Below, one piece after another: positions 27,624 to 35,424 of a DNA stretch of 64,000 nt. The position numbers and the translations under genes were made by a program. Positions within the stretch are counted from its first letter, which is position 1; every line of letters starts with the position of its first letter. The DNA comes from Filimonas effusa (GTDB lineage: Bacteria > Bacteroidota > Bacteroidia > Chitinophagales > Chitinophagaceae). Location of the stretch: the NCBI RefSeq assembly GCF_004118675.1, contig NZ_SDHZ01000001.1, positions 2,170,001 through 2,234,000 of the forward strand, given 5' to 3'. The notes under the pieces were generated by a model. That model was not told the origin of the DNA. It saw only the letters and a program-made list of their open reading frames with translations, and searched no databases.

Positions 27624-27931
27624 AGAAATTGTTTTGCGATAAAGATGCCCGCTACGAGCACACTGAAATCAAATACAAACACAATAACCCATAATTTTTT
27701 TTCCGATACACCCAGGTTGCGGTAATAGTAAAGTTCTTTTTTTTTGAATTCCCGTACCTGGTACCAGATGACAGCATTGGTGAGGATCTTGAGCCATAAG
27801 ATAGCTGCAAAGACCCTGAATCCGTAAGACAGGAAGCACGATATTGCAAAAATGGTGATCAGCAAAGGAGCAAAGACAAAACTCCGGTAAAACGTCATTG
27901 CCAGCCTGGCCGTTTTAATAAGATGCCTCAT
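27620..27931 (-). CDS. Small membrane protein paired with the ABC ATPase
   Basis: A 103-residue protein with three likely membrane helices (SFVFAPLLITIFAISCFLS, VFAAILWLKILTNAVIW, KLWVIVFVFDFSVLVAGIFI) separated by a basic loop (REFKKKELYYYRNLGVS). The start is at 27931 (MRHLIKTARL); an upstream frame extension lacks homologous character. It is translationally coupled (ATGA) to the ATPase gene. Too small for a classical permease; it may be a minimal membrane partner or regulator. No family name can be given. Confidence 0.65.
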   Translation of the reverse strand: MRHLIKTARLAMTFYRSFVFAPLLITIFAISCFLSYGFRVFAAILWLKILTNAVIWYQVREFKKKELYYYRNLGVSEKKLWVIVFVFDFSVLVAGIFIAKQFL

Positions 27932-28077
27932 TTTACAATGGGTTGAAATAAGAAAGTTAGGCAATTCCCGAACTAAACAGCGGCGCCCATGAGGCATTAA
28001 CATTTATTTTGAAAAGCGGTTTAAGCTATTTTTTTATCATTTTCGTCGAATATCCGCTCTCTAGTGCAGCCAGCCCC

Positions 28078-28085
28078 TAATTTTG
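28078..28085 (+). promoter_or_regulatory. -7 box of the DUF4421 gene
   Basis: TAATTTTG is an exact TAnnTTTG match only 7 bases before the ATG at 28093, implying a leader of a few bases or none. The -33 box is weak (TTTTCG near 28048). Confidence 0.5.
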
Positions 28086-28092
28086 CGCACCC

Positions 28093-29016
28093 ATGAAGTC
28101 TTGTTATTGCGGAATAGTGCTATTGGCGTCCTTTTTATCTGTAAGCTCCTTTGGTCAAACGGAGATCGATACAACCTACATCAAACCCAGGCAGCATAAG
28201 ATATTGGCAAGAACCTTCCTTTCCAATAACGCCATTGAAGTTTATGGTAACGCTAAATATTACAAACCCAATAACCCGCTGAACGTGGGTGTAGGTCTTT
28301 CTATCAAAAACACCATCGTGAATGCAAGAATGGCCTATGGCGTCATTGCCTTACGTGATAAAGAGAAATTTGGCAGGTCGCGCGTACTCGACATCCAGGT
28401 TCACCGGTACAGCCGCCGCATGGTAATGGACGTGTTTATCCAGCGCTATAAAGGCTTTTTTCACAATATTCCCCGCGAGAATAAAGTGGAATTGAACCCC
28501 AGCCTGTCGGTAATGCAAATAGGGGCAGAAGGCGCTTATCTCTTTAATGGCAACAAGTTCTCCGCGCGGGCCGCTTTTGAACAAAGCGAACAGCAACTGA
28601 TCTCCACCGGCAGCTTCATCCTGGGCGGAGGGGCTTACTACTATAAAATGAACCTGGGCGACAGTATACCGGTTGAAAGCAGGATCGTCAATAACCTGCA
28701 ATTCGGATTCAACGGCGGTTATGCCTATTCCGTAGTATTGGGAAAACACTGGTTGCTATCAGGTATGGCTACAGCTGGGGTGAACTTTGGAAATGAACCC
28801 GCCCTGGTAAAGAAAGCAAAAATTAATATTTACCCTACGGCGCTCACCCGAATGGCGGCATCGTACCAGCAGCCGCTCTGGGCCACCGCCCTGCTGGTAC
28901 TGGTACATAACAAATCGATTTATCCATTTGAATCCAGGAAGCTGAACCTTACCTCCGTGAACCTGGAGCTTTCTTATGTACGGCGACTGAATCATTTCTT
29001 CAAGGGCAGATCGTAA
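28093..29016 (+). CDS. DUF4421-family probable outer-membrane protein
   Basis: A 307-residue protein with signal peptide (ending SVSSFGQ). The mature sequence shows the DUF4421 pattern: YKPNNPLNVGVGLSIKNTIV near residue 55, RVLDIQVHRYSRRMVMDVFI, a KFSARAAFEQSEQQLISTGS segment, glycine-rich alternating strands (LQFGFNGGYAYSVVLGKHWL), and LNLTSVNLELSYVRRL near the end. This reads as an 8- to 12-strand outer-membrane barrel. Function of the family is unknown. Monocistronic and convergent with the HPP gene. Confidence 0.75.
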   Translation: MKSCYCGIVLLASFLSVSSFGQTEIDTTYIKPRQHKILARTFLSNNAIEVYGNAKYYKPNNPLNVGVGLSIKNTIVNARMAYGVIALRDKEKFGRSRVLDIQVHRYSRRMVMDVFIQRYKGFFHNIPRENKVELNPSLSVMQIGAEGAYLFNGNKFSARAAFEQSEQQLISTGSFILGGGAYYYKMNLGDSIPVESRIVNNLQFGFNGGYAYSVVLGKHWLLSGMATAGVNFGNEPALVKKAKINIYPTALTRMAASYQQPLWATALLVLVHNKSIYPFESRKLNLTSVNLELSYVRRLNHFFKGRS

Positions 29017-29098
29017 TGGCTGCATATTATTGCCATATGACAGGGTCAAACAAAAACCATACTAACAGCATATTTACCGGCACCGCGCTACGCCCCGG

Positions 29099-29731
29099 TC
29101 AGGACCGGCGGTACCTGCGTAGCAGCATCTTTTTCCAGTTCCTGTTCAAAGGATAACTCCGGTGCGGCGCCAGGTTGTTCACCAAAAGGGCCACCAGCAG
29201 CAGAATAAGCACACCCGCCAGCACGGGACATAATACATACATATACCCGAGCGACTTGATCTTTTCCGATCCTATATTCGCGATCAGCGCAGTGGCGCCT
29301 CCCGGCGGATGTAAGGTTTTGGTGATCTGCATCCCCACAATCGACATCGCCACCGCCAGCGCCGAAGCCAGCCATATTTCATTGGGTAGCATATAATGAA
29401 CCGTCACGCCCACGATAGCACTCACCACATGCCCGCCCACCAGGTTGCGGGGCTGCGCCAGCGGGCTATTCACAACGCCATATACCAGCACGCACGACGC
29501 CCCGAAAGAGCCGATCAGAAACACATTGTCCACCATTTCAAACCGCCCCCGGGCCATAAGCCCGATAATGGCGATCCCACAAAAAGCGCCTACAAACGTC
29601 CATACATGATCCCTGAAATCCAGTAAGGTTTCACGATACATGACATAACGGGCTATACGCACCTGTCGTTGTATAATTTTCTTCACTAATTTTATTGATT
29701 GGGCGCCAAAGATAAGCAGCTTATCCCACAA
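29099..29731 (-). CDS. HPP-family integral membrane protein
   Basis: A 210-residue membrane protein with four to five hydrophobic helices. The HPP family marker appears as TLHPPGGATALIA (near residue 140), and the second conserved block is SPLAQPRNLVGGHVVSAIVG. Some HPP proteins of cyanobacteria act in nitrite transport across membranes; whether this one does is inference. Helices include VGAFCGIAIIGLMA, VFLIGSFGASCVLVYGVV and VLCPVLAGVLILLLVALLV. N-terminal basic residues before the first helix suggest a cytoplasmic N-terminus. No operon partner. Confidence 0.88.
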   Translation of the reverse strand: MWDKLLIFGAQSIKLVKKIIQRQVRIARYVMYRETLLDFRDHVWTFVGAFCGIAIIGLMARGRFEMVDNVFLIGSFGASCVLVYGVVNSPLAQPRNLVGGHVVSAIVGVTVHYMLPNEIWLASALAVAMSIVGMQITKTLHPPGGATALIANIGSEKIKSLGYMYVLCPVLAGVLILLLVALLVNNLAPHRSYPLNRNWKKMLLRRYRRS

Positions 29732-30362
29732 ATAAGGTATAGTATTCGTCCATTAAAACTCCCCGGCGCAACGGGACAGTGCGCTTTATATACCCGCCTT
29801 AAAGCCGCTTCAGAGCCGCACTGAAGCCACTTACCATTCCTCTTTACAATCATTGCTATCAGTTTATAAAACACCGCTTCATCAACCTTATAAAATAAAA
29901 AAAGCAGGATGAGACCAACCCGCTTTTCTAATTGATGATAAATGATAGATTAAGATATCTCTACACAAGATTGTTACAGTGCAAATATCAGAACGCCGGC
30001 CCGGCATGAATTACAAAATCGGGAAAAGCGTTTACGATAACAGGAAAAGCCGGTTTTCCCCTTCTCGTAAGAACCTTTTACGGATTTAATAAACAATGGC
30101 GTTGGCCGCCCGCTACATTTGCATCGTTATTTACCCGTTTGATACCGGTTCGTGCCACCCGCCCGCAAATAAAGGGCATCCCTGTTTGGCAACTGAATTT
30201 GAATGAGCTGAAGCGTAACAAGCGAGTAAATGTTAACAGTTTCAGTATAATCCCGGCCTCGTTTCCACGGGGCTGTTTATTTCACTGCATAATTCCCGTT
30301 ATCGAAAAACGCATTTTCCGAAAAGGTAAACACCAGCGGGAATAGTTCTTCAAATTTGACAG
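29732..30362. other. Long intergenic region with an orphan promoter-like box
   Basis: 631 bases. A stem-like pair AAAGCAGG / CCCGCTTT (29901-29934) with one mismatch could be a terminator. TACATTTG (30114-30121) is an exact TAnnTTTG box reading rightward, 240 bases before the next gene, so a long leader or a small RNA is possible. No tRNA or ORF with coding character was found. Confidence 0.4.
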
Positions 30363-30734
30363 ATGAAACAAAAGCCTATGTGTCATTACAAAACCTTGTA
30401 CTACGATAATAATAGCGGTTATATCATCCATTGCATGGAATGTGATCATATACAGATAGGCTACGGCAATATCCTCATCACCTTTCATCTCGATGACTTT
30501 GCCACCTTCCGTCAATGGCTGAAACACGTAGAAAACACCCAAACCATCCCTGAAGATTCAGCAGAATATCACATTAAATCGATAGTGGTGCCCACGCCCT
30601 GCGAAGGATTAAAATTGCTGCTCAGTTCCAGGGAGCTCGTCGAGTTCAATCATATGCTCGACACTGCCGACACAGAACTGCAGTCGCTGGCTTTGCTGAA
30701 GTTATTTAACAATGCGGGGGATACGGCCTGTTAG
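30363..30734 (+). CDS. DUF6686-like small cytoplasmic protein
   Basis: A 123-residue protein. The first part, CHYKTLYYDNNSGYIIHCME followed by CDHIQIGYGNILITFHLDDF, matches a Bacteroidota family (DUF6686) with a Cys-rich N-terminus (Cys7, Cys24, Cys27) that may bind metal. The second half (CEGLKLLLSSRELVEFNHML) is helical. Its stop overlaps the stop of the convergent MORN-like gene by four bases. No function known. Confidence 0.65.
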   Translation: MKQKPMCHYKTLYYDNNSGYIIHCMECDHIQIGYGNILITFHLDDFATFRQWLKHVENTQTIPEDSAEYHIKSIVVPTPCEGLKLLLSSRELVEFNHMLDTADTELQSLALLKLFNNAGDTAC

Positions 30735-31411
30735 TAGCCTGTACGCCCCTCTCTTACCTTGTAATTCTTTTTACCGGAGTTTTTCTTATCGTATTCCTTT
30801 ACTTCTTTTGGCTTATTCTCGTCCGACAGCTTTTTCCTGATGGACAAGGTTGAATCTGCAGCGCTGGTACCGGTAAGCAGTTTCTTATTGGGATCTTCCT
30901 TTTTATCCATAAACCAGGTTTCGGTACGTATGATGGTCCCGCTGGCCGGATCATAAAACCGCCAGGTGCCATGCCGGAGCGACCTGCCTTCGATCTTAAT
31001 CTCCACCATCGACACCTTATAAGGGTCAACAGGGTCAGGTACTTCTATTGTATCATATTCCTTATCGGGGTTCACGGCGCGCCAGCTCTCCTGGTGCTCC
31101 TCTCCCATAATGGTAAAGTAGCGGCAAATACCGTCTTTCATTCCCCACCTGTAGTTTTCCATGGCAACAAGATCGCCGGTGAGGTTATAGCGGCGCCAAA
31201 CGCCTTCTTTCCTGTCATTTTTGAATTCCCCTTCTTCTTCATATCCCGGCTCACCGCGCAGTGCTTCTACACGAACGATCCATTTGCCCTGCTTTAAGCC
31301 TTTGGCATCAACAATATTCAGCGTATCCCCTTTCACGCTCAGCTTATAGTTCTTATACTGGGCCTGCGATAAAAAAGGCATTAACAAAAGAACCAGGATG
31401 ATCAAACGCAT
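30731..31411 (-). CDS. Exported MORN/YwqK-like repeat protein
   Basis: A 226-residue exported protein (signal MRLIILVLLLMPFLSQAQ). The mature part has MORN-type repeats: GLKQGKWIVRVE, EFKNDRKEGVWRRYNLTGD, RWGMKDGICRYFT and RSLRHGTWRFYDPASG. Such repeats are common in exported Bacteroidota proteins named toxin-antitoxin YwqK-like, without proof of that role. The C-terminal 50 residues are lysine-rich and disordered (KPKEVKEYDKKNSGKKN). It lies downstream of aroQ on the same strand with 25 bases between, so co-transcription is likely, but a functional link is not. Confidence 0.75.
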   Translation of the reverse strand: MRLIILVLLLMPFLSQAQYKNYKLSVKGDTLNIVDAKGLKQGKWIVRVEALRGEPGYEEEGEFKNDRKEGVWRRYNLTGDLVAMENYRWGMKDGICRYFTIMGEEHQESWRAVNPDKEYDTIEVPDPVDPYKVSMVEIKIEGRSLRHGTWRFYDPASGTIIRTETWFMDKKEDPNKKLLTGTSAADSTLSIRKKLSDENKPKEVKEYDKKNSGKKNYKVREGRTGY

Positions 31412-31436
31412 ATGTTCAAGTTTATAACAGTACTAT

Positions 31437-31859
31437 TTATTTAGCTTCCGACAACCATCTTACCGCCAGCTCATACCCTTTCAAGCCCAGCCCGCAGATG
31501 GTGCCTTTACATTTGGCCGACACATGCGATAATCTCCGGAATTCCTCCCTGGCATGAACATTACTGATATGCGTTTCAATAACCGGCGTGGTAATAGCCG
31601 CGATGGCATCGCCAATAGCAACGGAAGTATGGGTATATCCACCCGGGTTCAGCACAATACCGTCAAAATCAAATCCCACCCTTTGTAATTCATTGATCAG
31701 CTCCCCTTCCACGTTGCTCTGGTAATAATGAAACGTAATATTTGGGAAAATGGTACGCAGCTGTTCAAAATAAGTATCGAACCCCTGGCTGCCATAAATG
31801 CCGGGTTCCCTCACGCCCAATAAGTTAAGGTTAGGCCCGTTAATGATCGCGATCTTCAT
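31437..31859 (-). CDS. aroQ: Type II 3-dehydroquinate dehydratase
   Basis: A 140-residue cytoplasmic enzyme that dehydrates 3-dehydroquinate to 3-dehydroshikimate in the shikimate pathway. All family landmarks are present: INGPNLNLLGVREPGIYG with the catalytic Tyr22, YYQSNVEGELI, LNPGGYTHTSVAIGDAI, the catalytic His in VIETHISNVHAREEFR, and GTICGLGLKGYELA. Length is typical for the dodecameric type II enzyme. The start at 31859 is unambiguous. Confidence 0.96.
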   Translation of the reverse strand: MKIAIINGPNLNLLGVREPGIYGSQGFDTYFEQLRTIFPNITFHYYQSNVEGELINELQRVGFDFDGIVLNPGGYTHTSVAIGDAIAAITTPVIETHISNVHAREEFRRLSHVSAKCKGTICGLGLKGYELAVRWLSEAK

Positions 31860-31977
31860 GCTGTAATTTTAACAAAGCGAAGATAGGGATAGATGGGAGA
31901 ATGCGATCTGCCGGGTGGTATGTGGTTCCGGGCAGGGCATCTTCAGCATTTACCCAACAGAAGCGCCATGGGAAGAT

Positions 31978-32094
31978 TCAATACGCCTGTATAAGCACCT
32001 CGGCAGGAATATTTAGCTTTTCGGTTAGTTTACGGATCATGGCCAGGTTGAGCATTCTATTCCCTGATAGAATTTCAGACTTACGCGATAATCC
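31978..32094 (-). pseudogene. 3' remnant of a HigA-type antitoxin
   Basis: The minus strand reads SRKSEILSGNRMLNLAM then IRKLTEKLNIPAEVLIQAY and stop, which matches the C-terminal end of HigA/MqsA-type helix-turn-helix antitoxins. Just upstream the frame is broken by a stop and the remaining HTH cannot be assembled; no toxin gene is present. A relic of a toxin-antitoxin pair at the edge of the island. Confidence 0.6.
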
Positions 32095-32281
32095 TCATAT
32101 ACCAACATACACCATTGTTACCAATTTAGTAACACCCTTTTAGTTCGCAAGCCTTTACCCTGGCGGCACGATGCTATTTGAATATGGTTTGGGCTAAGGA
32201 TGTAGCATATATCGGTGGGCTCTTTTTACTAACCTCCTGACAGTCAATTTATACCCCAGATGAAAAAAAATCATGAAAGAA

Positions 32282-32312
32282 TTTGGCAGGAATAAAACAA
32301 CGCCTATATTTG
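32282..32312 (+). promoter_or_regulatory. Bacteroidota-type promoter of tRNA-Val
   Basis: TTTG (32282-32285), a 19-base spacer and TATATTTG (32305-32312), 44 bases before the tRNA. Same architecture as the tRNA-Arg promoter. Confidence 0.82.
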
Positions 32313-32355
32313 CACTCCCAATCGCGATAAGGGTTAACAAAAAATAACGCGAGAA

Positions 32356-32430
32356 GGGAGCATAGCTCAGTTGGTTTAGAGCATCTGCCTTACAAGCAGA
32401 GGGTCCGCGGTTCGAGCCCGTGTGCTCCCA
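32356..32430 (+). tRNA. tRNA-Val(TAC)
   Basis: A 75-base cloverleaf: acceptor GGGAGCA/TGCTCCC, D arm GCTC...GAGC, anticodon stem TCTGC/GCAGA with loop CTTACAA (anticodon TAC), T arm with TTCGAGC loop, discriminator A; CCA not encoded. The minus-strand recombinase ORF runs into it and stops at 32376, as expected when an element integrates at a tRNA 3' end. Confidence 0.95.
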
Positions 32431-33944
32431 CATAAGCGGGTTATCTCAGGATAACCCGCTTTTTTTTCATATATCAGCACCCCCTCCGACTTCATTTTCA
32501 CAACATTATGCGCCAGCGGTTCCAGTATGGTAGGGGTTCGATAAATACCCTCTTCATAGTACAAATTGCTATCGAACCCTAAGCGAAGCAACTCCTGTTT
32601 GGAGGAAGCATCACATCTGTTGTAGACATACTTTAAATCTGAGAGGGTATCCAGTGTTTTATACAACGTGCGGTATAACTCAGTTTGATTCTGACTTAAC
32701 CGGTCTATCAGGGCTTTTAAATGCTGTTTACGCTGCATTATATCGGTATACCATCGATTATAAGTATCGTGACTGATTGTATTGCTGATCCATTTTTCCT
32801 CTACGGAAAACAGCTTTGCATCTTCCTTCGCCAGCTCCGCTTTCTTTTCAGCAAGCAATAGCTTGTTTTCCTTGTTACGCTGTTCCAGCTCCTGTTCAGC
32901 CTTTTCCCTGATGGCTGTAACCGTAGCTTGTGGCAGGCTGATTAATTCCATAATACGCTCCATTTGCTGGTGTGCCTTTATCGCACTGATATTATTATGA
33001 CGGCCATGATTGCACTTATAGTAATAATAGTACTTGCCATGCCTGCCCCGCGAAGGAGCGCCAGTAAGCAAAGCCCCGCAATGACATTTCAACACACCGC
33101 GTAATGGTATTTCGTCTAATACGGTTACCCGCTCCTTTTCTGGCTTTTTTAACTTACGTTGCACCTCTTCCCACACAAGCGGGTCAATAATAGCTTCATG
33201 CTTTGCCGGAAAGATGCCGCCGGGCAATTCCTTAAAGGGTTTTACCACTTGCCTGCCCGCGTACACTGGATTATCCAGGATACCCCGGATAATATTTTTC
33301 CCCTTCACAGCCATACCCATTTCCTTAGCCTGCTGCCGGATCAGGTACATAGGCGTATTGTGTAAATAAGCTTGAAAGATAAAACGAACGATTGCGGCTT
33401 TAGGCTCATTGATAACAATATGCTTTTCCTTGCCCTTACCTATCTTATCATAACCATACGGTGGGCGGCTGTGTATATACCTGCCTTCCTTTGCCTTAGC
33501 AGTATAAATACCGCCGTTCACTTTATTGGCGCGGTTAATATTATCATCTTCCGCTAATAGCAATTGTAAGCCTGCACGGAAAAAGCTGCCGGGCGTATGG
33601 TAATCAAACGTGATACCTTCGGTTACACTTACTATCTGGATGCTGAACTTTAACTGTAGCTTCTTCGCAAGGCTCATAGCCTCACCCGCATCCCGGCTAA
33701 AGCGATCCATTTGATCCACTACCAGATAATCTACGTGCTGATGATGTTTGGTGATAAACTCCTGCAACTTTATAAAATCAGGCCGGTCAAAAGTACGGGC
33801 GCTGTAGCCCGCATCAATAAAGGTATCAATCAGTTCTACACGGTTTCTTTCCAGCCACTGACCGGTATACAAATCCTGCTTCTCTATGGAACTGTTGCTT
33901 TGGCCGTCATGGCTGAAACGAAGGTATCTAATGGCTTTTTTCAT
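32376..33944 (-). CDS. Serine recombinase (resolvase/invertase type, large), ORF ends inside tRNA-Val
   Basis: A 522-residue site-specific recombinase. Residues 1-150 are the catalytic resolvase domain with nucleophile Ser11 (IRYLRFSHDGQSN) and LVVDQMDRFSRDAGEAM. Residues 165-280 form the Recombinase DNA-binding domain (RPPYGYDKIGKGKEKHI; IRGILDNPVYAGRQVVK). A zinc ribbon follows (KCHCGALLTG...YYKCNHG) and then a long coiled coil (EQRNKENKLLLAEKKAELAK). This is the layout of large serine integrases that mobilise islands and phages. The last 18 codons lie in tRNA-Val and the preceding ones in its terminator, so the true C-terminus was fused by integration. A 51-codon ORF overlaps its start. 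It probably moved the 32-40 kb cargo. Confidence 0.9.
   Translation of the reverse strand: MKKAIRYLRFSHDGQSNSSIEKQDLYTGQWLERNRVELIDTFIDAGYSARTFDRPDFIKLQEFITKHHQHVDYLVVDQMDRFSRDAGEAMSLAKKLQLKFSIQIVSVTEGITFDYHTPGSFFRAGLQLLLAEDDNINRANKVNGGIYTAKAKEGRYIHSRPPYGYDKIGKGKEKHIVINEPKAAIVRFIFQAYLHNTPMYLIRQQAKEMGMAVKGKNIIRGILDNPVYAGRQVVKPFKELPGGIFPAKHEAIIDPLVWEEVQRKLKKPEKERVTVLDEIPLRGVLKCHCGALLTGAPSRGRHGKYYYYYKCNHGRHNNISAIKAHQQMERIMELISLPQATVTAIREKAEQELEQRNKENKLLLAEKKAELAKEDAKLFSVEEKWISNTISHDTYNRWYTDIMQRKQHLKALIDRLSQNQTELYRTLYKTLDTLSDLKYVYNRCDASSKQELLRLGFDSNLYYEEGIYRTPTILEPLAHNVVKMKSEGVLIYEKKAGYPEITRLCGSTRARTADPLLVRQML
32434..32468 (+). terminator. Terminator of tRNA-Val
   Basis: Perfect 12-bp stem AAGCGGGTTATC / GATAACCCGCTT with a 4-base loop and eight T residues (32461-32468 region). 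It lies within the 3' part of the recombinase reading frame on the other strand. Confidence 0.9.
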
Positions 33945-34083
33945 ATACTTCCTTAAAGGTTAGATCAACAATAAGCTTTGCTATTAAATTTACTATTTTT
34001 TCTTCTTTTTCCTTTTCATACGCACTTAAAAGCCGGGCCGCTTTTTGCTCGTTGTTTTCCTGAACAGGCTCTTCACATTTCAT
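33928..34083 (-). CDS. 51-residue helical protein upstream of the recombinase
   Basis: Starts MKCEEPVQENNEQKAARLLS and continues with SAYEKEKEEKIVNLIAKLIV, ending VYEKSH. It is highly charged and helical. The stop overlaps the recombinase start by 17 bases in another frame, which suggests translational coupling. Small acidic/basic ORFs directly before serine integrases are often accessory or excision factors; that role here is inference. Confidence 0.5.
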   Translation of the reverse strand: MKCEEPVQENNEQKAARLLSAYEKEKEEKIVNLIAKLIVDLTFKEVYEKSH

Positions 34084-34373
34084 ACTTCATACTTTTCACT
34101 TTCACTAAATAAACAAGGCCCTACGGGCCTTGCGGTTTGTTACACAAACCTAGTAGCGTAAATAACCCTTTAGGTGGAAGTCAGGTGAAGGAAAGTGGAA
34201 GTAAAAAACCAGCAACCAGCTTACCAACTTATATAAAATGTATCATTTAGTCTCAATCTGATATTTAAGTGGAAGTCATTGCGAATTGTAGTCGAAGTAT
34301 CCGTACCGAACAAAACAAAAGCCCACTATCAAAATAGCAGGCCGTTATACAATCCAATATCCAAAACTTAAGT
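34084..34373. other. Non-coding stretch with two hairpins and GTGGAAGT repeats
   Basis: Perfect hairpins CAAGGCCC-TAC-GGGCCTTG (34114-34132) and GGTTTGT-TAC-ACAAACC (34134-34150) lie next to each other. The motif GTGGAAGT occurs at about 34173, 34195 and 34269. AGTCTCAATCTGA (34249-34261) recurs inverted at 36302-36314 inside the structured region there. Confidence 0.55.
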
Positions 34374-34607
34374 TTACACCCTCTTCTTTAGCATACCATC
34401 ATTTTCAGGGCATTTAGTAATAGTAAGGCGATCCGATTCTACGGAAACTGTAACGGATTCACCTATTAAAAAACCTGCTTTTTCCAGCCAGCGGCCACTA
34501 ATATTTATCCACGGCACCCGGTTGTTACTGGTGTAATACAAGCTATTAGTATGCTTGTAAACTACTTTCAGGCGCCTTTCGTACATGGAGACTAATTTTG
34601 CTGTCAT
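34374..34607 (-). CDS. SymE-like type I toxin
   Basis: A 77-residue protein with the SymE core: RRLKVVYKHTN, then VPWINISGRWLEKAGFLIGE and SVTVSVESDRLTITKCPEN. SymE proteins have an AbrB/MazE-like swapped-hairpin fold; E. coli SymE inhibits growth and condenses nucleoids when over-expressed and is repressed by the antisense RNA SymR. No antisense promoter was identified here. It lies 65 bases after the histidine-kinase gene on the same strand and inside the recombinase-linked island, where such modules act as stabilising cargo. Homology is clear; toxicity is inference. Confidence 0.82.
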   Translation of the reverse strand: MTAKLVSMYERRLKVVYKHTNSLYYTSNNRVPWINISGRWLEKAGFLIGESVTVSVESDRLTITKCPENDGMLKKRV

Positions 34608-34672
34608 ATTCTGGTGTTAAGTTGGTGACTAATGAAATAGTCCGGAGGTTAGCATTAGTAAGTATGTTTTTA

Positions 34673-35407
34673 TTACTGGCTGATTGTTACAGGCACTTCG
34701 ACAGTGAATGTGGTAATGCCCTCTTTACTGTCAGCCATAATAGAACCGCCCAATGTTTCTGCGTAAATGCGGCACAAGTACAGGCCGAGCCCGTTGCCAG
34801 CTTTGCCTTTATCCAGCTGCTGAAATGGTACAAACAAGTTCTTTAGCTGATCCGCAGAGATATAGCTGCCTTTGTTAGTAACAGTAATTATAAGCCTATA
34901 ACACTGTACCCTGATGTTTACAGCAACAGTGGTATTTCTATCGCAGAACTTTATGGCATTAGATAGAAGATTATGGAGTATCTGGCTTAATTTAACTCTG
35001 TCAGTTACTATTGTGGCCATATTTATGTATGGACTAACTGAAAGCACAATATTGGTTTGCTTATGATTGGGGTAGCTGTAAAATGGAGTTACGGTTTTGT
35101 TTGCCCATTCAGTGATATTGAAACTTTCTAATGCAGGGTGTACAGATAACACACCGGATTCAATTTTAACCGTCATAAGCATATTATCCAGAATACCTAA
35201 AGTATCCGTAACAGCAAGGGTAAGCGTGTTTACAATATTGTCAGACACGTTTCCCCTTTTAAGATATTCGCAGGCGGTAACTGCTGCACCAATCTGGTTT
35301 CTTACTTCATGCGCAAACATTCCGAAATAAACCATAAGCGGACTATGTACAACCGTTAGACCGCCTGAACTTGTTGCTGGTATTTTTCCAACAGGTGAAC
35401 TTTGCAT
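34673..35407 (-). CDS. Short sensor histidine kinase without input domain, atypical ATP lid
   Basis: A 244-residue cytosolic kinase core. The phosphoacceptor is His33 in FAHEVRNQIG, the N box is LHNLLSNAIKF (about 145-155) and the G2 box is GNGLGLYLCR (about 207). The usual G1 box (DxGxG) is replaced by VTNKGSYIS, so ATP binding may be weakened. There is no transmembrane or PAS/GAF domain. The 170-residue membrane protein gene ends 17 bases upstream on the same strand and could supply the sensor. No response regulator is adjacent. Confidence 0.8.
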   Translation of the reverse strand: MQSSPVGKIPATSSGGLTVVHSPLMVYFGMFAHEVRNQIGAAVTACEYLKRGNVSDNIVNTLTLAVTDTLGILDNMLMTVKIESGVLSVHPALESFNITEWANKTVTPFYSYPNHKQTNIVLSVSPYINMATIVTDRVKLSQILHNLLSNAIKFCDRNTTVAVNIRVQCYRLIITVTNKGSYISADQLKNLFVPFQQLDKGKAGNGLGLYLCRIYAETLGGSIMADSKEGITTFTVEVPVTISQ

Positions 35408-35424
35408 AGTTGTGTAATTAAAGT

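Noticed and set aside
29088-29375. Alternative frame inside the HPP gene
   Set aside because: The HPP family motifs are in the other frame on the same strand.
30139-30345. ORF of 68 codons before the DUF6686-like gene
   Set aside because: No signal, domain or coding bias; it lies in a probable leader region.
31901-32143. Plus-strand ORF of 80 codons
   Set aside because: It is antisense to the HigA-like remnant, which explains the open frame better.
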